NCBI GenBank assembly: GCA_903906325.1 | Contig: CAIVJV010000076.1 | Location: 1 to 10,221 of the forward strand | Length of the DNA: 10,221 nt | Direction of reading: 5' to 3' | Source of the DNA: an uncultured Gemmatimonadota bacterium | Lineage (GTDB): Bacteria > Gemmatimonadota > Gemmatimonadetes > Gemmatimonadales > Gemmatimonadaceae | Part shown: one piece after another, positions 7,586-10,221 of the stretch | Position numbering within the stretch: position 1 is the first letter of the stretch | Layout of the letters: the number at the start of each line of letters is the position of its first letter | Position numbers and translations under genes: made by a program | The notes under the pieces: model-generated | What the model saw: the letters and a program-made list of their open reading frames with translations, nothing else | Database searches by the model: none | What the model was told of the DNA's origin: nothing

Positions 7586-7607
7586 AAGCCGCCTCGGCGG
7601 CTTTTTT
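7586..7607 (+). terminator. Rho-independent terminator after larC
   Basis: The arm AAGCCGC pairs with GCGGCTT around a four-base CTCG loop, and the stem runs straight into six T residues (7602-7607). This is a textbook intrinsic terminator for + strand transcription. It starts 38 bases after the larC stop and ends 27 bases before the DUF512 ATG. It therefore marks the probable end of the rlmH-larC transcription unit. The minus-strand side lacks a good U tract, so it is probably one-directional. Confidence 0.88.
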
Positions 7608-7634
7608 CATGTCGGTCCCGTGTAGCCCCTTCGC

Positions 7635-8948
7635 ATGATCCGCGTCCTCCGCGTCCAACCTGAGAGCATCGCCGCCGAACTGGGGATCGTCCCCGGAACG
7701 GAGCTCCTGCGCGTCGATGGGCGCGAGCTCGATGACTTCCTCGATTGGGAGTTCCTGACCGCGGACGAGCAGTTCGAGCTCGAGGCCAAGCTCCCCAACG
7801 GGGAGCACCTCGTCTTCGAGATCGAGCGCGACCGCGAGCTCCCCATGGGGATCGAGCTCGAGCCCCCGACCGTCCGGCGCTGCGCGAATCGCTGTGAGTT
7901 CTGCTTCATCGAGGGGCTCCCCAAGGGGCTCCGGAAGCCGCTCTACATCCGCGACGACGACTACCGCCTCTCCTTCGCCTACGGGAACTTCGCGACCCTC
8001 TCCAATCTCAAGGAGCGGGACGTCCAGCGGATCCTCGAGTATCGGCTCTCCCCGCTGTACGTGTCGGTCCACGCCACCCCGTGGGAGGCCCGGAAGGTCC
8101 TCCTCAACAACCCGCGCGTCCCGAACATCGTCGAGCAGCTCCAGCGCCTGACCGATGGGGGGATCCAGTTCCACGGCCAGATGGTCGTCGTGCCGGGGCT
8201 CAACGACGGCGCGGTCCTCGAGCAGTCGCTCACCGATCTCTATGCCTTCGGCGAAGGCTGTCTCTCCGTCGCGCTCGTCCCGGTGGGGCTGACGCAGTTC
8301 TCGCACATCTACACCGGCAAGTCGATGGATCGCGAGACGGCGCGCGAGATCCTCGCCGTCGCCGAGCGCTGGGCGGCCCGCGCGGAGCAGGAGCGGGGCG
8401 AGCCCTGGGTCTATGGCTCGGACGAGCTCTATCTCCTCGCGGAGCGCGAGCTCCCCACGGCGGCGCACTATCGCGACTTCGCGCAGATCGAGAACGGCGT
8501 CGGCGCGGTGACCTCGCTTCGGGACCGGGTGCGCGATGGCGTCGCGCGCCTCCCGCGCCTCGATGGCCGGCGCATCGGGATCGTCACCGGCTCGGCGATG
8601 GCCCCGCTCATGCCCGAGCTCCTCGATCAGCTCACCGCCGCCACCGGCGCGCACTTCGAGCTGATCCCCACGGAGAACTCCCTCTTCGGCCCGACGGTCA
8701 CCACCGCCGGCCTCCTCGTGGGGGCGGACATCCGTCGCGCCCTCGAGGGCCGCGCCGACCTCGACCTCGCGCTGATCCCGGCGGAGACGATCAACGACGG
8801 GGGCCTCTTCCTCGACGATGCGTCGTTCGTCGCCGTGCGGGAGTCGCTCCCGATGCCAGTCTATCCATCCTACGATTTCATCGACGTCCTCGAGCAGGAG
8901 GGGGCGGGTGCCCTCTCGGCGGCCGGCGTCGGAGGCACCACCGCATGA
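7635..8948 (+). CDS. PDZ and DUF512 domain iron-sulfur protein, radical-SAM-like, function unknown
   Basis: The 437-residue product belongs to the DUF512 family of putative Fe-S oxidoreductases, which is widespread and has no settled function that I know of. Residues 1 to about 65 form a PDZ-like domain (AAELGIVPGTELLRVDG). A cluster motif C83-x3-C87-x2-C90 follows in the family signature RCANRCEFCFIEGLPKGLRK, then YIRDDDYRLSFAYGNF and HATPWEARKVLLNN. The cysteine spacing is that of radical SAM enzymes. The middle resembles the TIM-barrel half of that fold (GIQFHGQMVVVPGLNDG). The C-terminal DUF512 part includes ENSLFGPTVTTAGLLVG (347-363) and the LDLALIPAE segment. The ATG at 7635 gives a complete PDZ start; no Shine-Dalgarno is visible. 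The stop overlaps the der ATG (ATGA). Adjacency to der is, as I recall, common in other phyla, which hints at a link to translation or ribosome assembly, but this is inference. Confidence 0.9.
   Translation: MIRVLRVQPESIAAELGIVPGTELLRVDGRELDDFLDWEFLTADEQFELEAKLPNGEHLVFEIERDRELPMGIELEPPTVRRCANRCEFCFIEGLPKGLRKPLYIRDDDYRLSFAYGNFATLSNLKERDVQRILEYRLSPLYVSVHATPWEARKVLLNNPRVPNIVEQLQRLTDGGIQFHGQMVVVPGLNDGAVLEQSLTDLYAFGEGCLSVALVPVGLTQFSHIYTGKSMDRETAREILAVAERWAARAEQERGEPWVYGSDELYLLAERELPTAAHYRDFAQIENGVGAVTSLRDRVRDGVARLPRLDGRRIGIVTGSAMAPLMPELLDQLTAATGAHFELIPTENSLFGPTVTTAGLLVGADIRRALEGRADLDLALIPAETINDGGLFLDDASFVAVRESLPMPVYPSYDFIDVLEQEGAGALSAAGVGGTTA
8931..8935 (+). promoter_or_regulatory. Shine-Dalgarno site for der
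   Basis: GGAGG lies nine bases before the der ATG at 8945, inside the end of the DUF512 gene. It is the clearest ribosome binding site in the window and supports this start for der. der could thus be translated independently as well as by coupling to the overlapping upstream stop. Confidence 0.65.
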
Positions 8949-10221
8949 GCGGGATCCCCGTCGTCGCCCTCGTCGGTCGCCCGAACGTCGGGAAGTCCGC
9001 CCTCTTCAACCGGATCGTCGGGGATGACTCGGCCATCGTCAGCGAGGAGGCGGGGACCACGCGCGACCGCCACTTCGCCCTCGCGCAGTGGAATGGCCGC
9101 GACTTCTGGCTCGTCGATACCGGTGGGCTGGTCGAGGATTCCGATCTCCCGATGGATGTCGCGATCAAGCGGCAGGTGCGGCAGGCGATCGCCGAGGCCG
9201 ATATGCTGCTCCTGACGGTGGATGCGCAGGCGGGGCTCCACCCGAGTGATGCCCGCATCGTCGATCTCATCCGGCAGTCCCGGAAGCCGTGGATGCTCGT
9301 CGCCAACAAGGTCGACGACCCGACGAGCTCCGATTACTTCGAGTTCTTCAACCTTGGGGCGGGGGATCCGATCCCCGTCTCCGCGGCGAACGGGAAGAAC
9401 TCCGGCGATCTCCTCGATGCGCTGGTGGAGCGGCTCCCGGCCTCGGAGGCCGATGGCCCGCCGGAGGCGACGCGGATCGCGGTGATCGGGCGGCCGAACG
9501 TCGGGAAGTCGTCGTTCATCAATCGCCTCCTCGGCGAGGATCGGCTCGTCGTCTCCGATGTCGCGGGGACCACGCGCGATTCGATCGACACCCCGTTCAC
9601 CTTCCATGGCGAGCCGTACATCTTCGTCGACACCGCGGGGCTCCGCCGGCAGTCGAAGATCGACGACGGCGTGGAGTTCTATTCCTCGCTGCGCACGCGG
9701 CGTGCGATCGACCGGGCCGATCTCTGCCTCCTGATGATCGATGCCACCGAGGGGCTGCACAATCAGGACCTCAAGATCGCGACCCTCGCCTGGGAGGCGG
9801 GGCGCGCGATGATCATCGTCGTCAACAAGTGGGACCTGAAGGAGAAGGACGACAAGACCGCAGCCAAGTTCCAGAAGGAGTGCGAGGAGAAGGCCCCGTA
9901 TCTGCAGCATGTGCCCTTCCTCTTCACCTCCGCCCTCACCGGGCAGCGTGTGACGAAGGTGCTCGAGGTGATCCGCACCGTGCGTGAGGAGCGCGCCAAG
10001 CGCATCCCCACCTCTGATGTGAACGAGGCACTGCACGAGCTCCTCGCACGGCGGCAGCCCCCGCAGGCGGCTGGCAATGAGGTGAAGCTCAACTACGCCA
10101 CGCAGGTGGAGACCGCCCCGCCGACGATCGTCGTCTTCGGGAACCACCCCGAGTTGGTGCAGGAGCACTACATTCGCTACCTCCACAACGGCTTCCGGGC
10201 GAAGTGGGGCTTCGCGGGGAA
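8945..10221 (+). CDS. der: Ribosome biogenesis GTPase Der (EngA), 3' end cut
   Basis: Der is an essential GTPase with two GTP-binding domains in tandem that assists maturation of the 50S ribosomal subunit. The first domain has GRPNVGKS (11-18), the TTRDR switch (38-42), DTGG (58-61) and NKVD (121-124). The second has GRPNVGKSS (182-190), TTRDS (210-214), DTAG (230-233) followed by LRRQSKI, and NKWD (295-298). A C-terminal KH-like domain follows, with NEALHELLARRQPP and KLNYATQ recognisable. All nucleotide-binding motifs look intact. About 425 codons are present before the right edge; most family members are 430-500 residues, so only a short tail is missing. The ATG overlaps the upstream stop and has a GGAGG site nine bases before it. 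The acidic linker between the two G domains is short, at about residues 164-176. Confidence 0.97.
   Translation, partial: MSGIPVVALVGRPNVGKSALFNRIVGDDSAIVSEEAGTTRDRHFALAQWNGRDFWLVDTGGLVEDSDLPMDVAIKRQVRQAIAEADMLLLTVDAQAGLHPSDARIVDLIRQSRKPWMLVANKVDDPTSSDYFEFFNLGAGDPIPVSAANGKNSGDLLDALVERLPASEADGPPEATRIAVIGRPNVGKSSFINRLLGEDRLVVSDVAGTTRDSIDTPFTFHGEPYIFVDTAGLRRQSKIDDGVEFYSSLRTRRAIDRADLCLLMIDATEGLHNQDLKIATLAWEAGRAMIIVVNKWDLKEKDDKTAAKFQKECEEKAPYLQHVPFLFTSALTGQRVTKVLEVIRTVREERAKRIPTSDVNEALHELLARRQPPQAAGNEVKLNYATQVETAPPTIVVFGNHPELVQEHYIRYLHNGFRAKWGFAG

Noticed and set aside
7584..8654. 356-codon minus-strand frame opposite the DUF512 gene
   Set aside because: It is acidic and repetitive (Glu/Leu/Asp), without domains, and it runs through the terminator. 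It is an artefact of codon bias on the real strand.
8870..10186. 438-codon open frame on the minus strand opposite der
   Set aside because: der is unmistakable on the plus strand. The antisense product is low-complexity and charge-rich, as expected of a shadow frame.
1..10221. Mobile elements, CRISPR arrays, tRNA or rRNA genes, toxin-antitoxin pairs, riboswitches
   Set aside because: I looked for terminal inverted repeats, spaced direct repeats, cloverleaf-like segments and small coupled ORFs and saw none. Apart from 87 bases the window is coding.

Overview
The window is a tightly packed bacterial chromosomal segment with eight genes, all on the + strand. The DNA is very GC-rich (around 70% by eye), with strong G/C bias at third codon positions, four-base start/stop overlaps and at least one TTG start. 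A bacillithiol-type BshC, a zinc-ribbon threonine synthase-like enzyme, LarC and a DUF512-der pair together suggest a high-GC Gram-negative-type lineage. Gemmatimonadota is my best guess, but no rRNA or phylogenetic marker is here to prove it.

Layout. Bases 2-307 hold the 3' part of rlmH (23S rRNA methyltransferase). It overlaps bshC (bacillithiol synthase-like, 304-1866), which overlaps murJ (lipid II flippase family, 1863-3398, TTG start). murJ overlaps uvrC (excinuclease subunit C, 3382-5214) by 17 bases. After 11 bases comes a threonine synthase-like PLP enzyme (5226-6365), and after 18 bases larC (nickel-pincer cofactor synthesis, 6384-7547). The spacing suggests one polycistronic unit. 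It ends at the only real intergenic gap (7548-7634), which is locally AT-richer and carries a clear intrinsic terminator at 7586-7607. A second unit follows: a PDZ/DUF512 iron-sulfur protein (7635-8948) overlapping der (ribosome assembly GTPase, from 8945 past the right edge).

How they work together. The genes are mostly housekeeping: ribosome maturation (rlmH, der), envelope synthesis (murJ), DNA repair (uvrC), thiol redox metabolism (bshC), amino-acid synthesis (thrC-like) and cofactor synthesis (larC). They are co-transcribed neighbours rather than an obvious single pathway. I see no phage, transposon, CRISPR, toxin-antitoxin, tRNA or rRNA feature and no clear sign of recent transfer.

I found no undescribed multi-gene system. 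The points most worth following up are residue changes at usually conserved positions of MurJ, BshC and the threonine synthase-like enzyme, the uncharacterised DUF512 protein coupled to der, an uninterrupted larC without other lar genes nearby, and the compact terminator/possible-promoter gap at 7548-7634.
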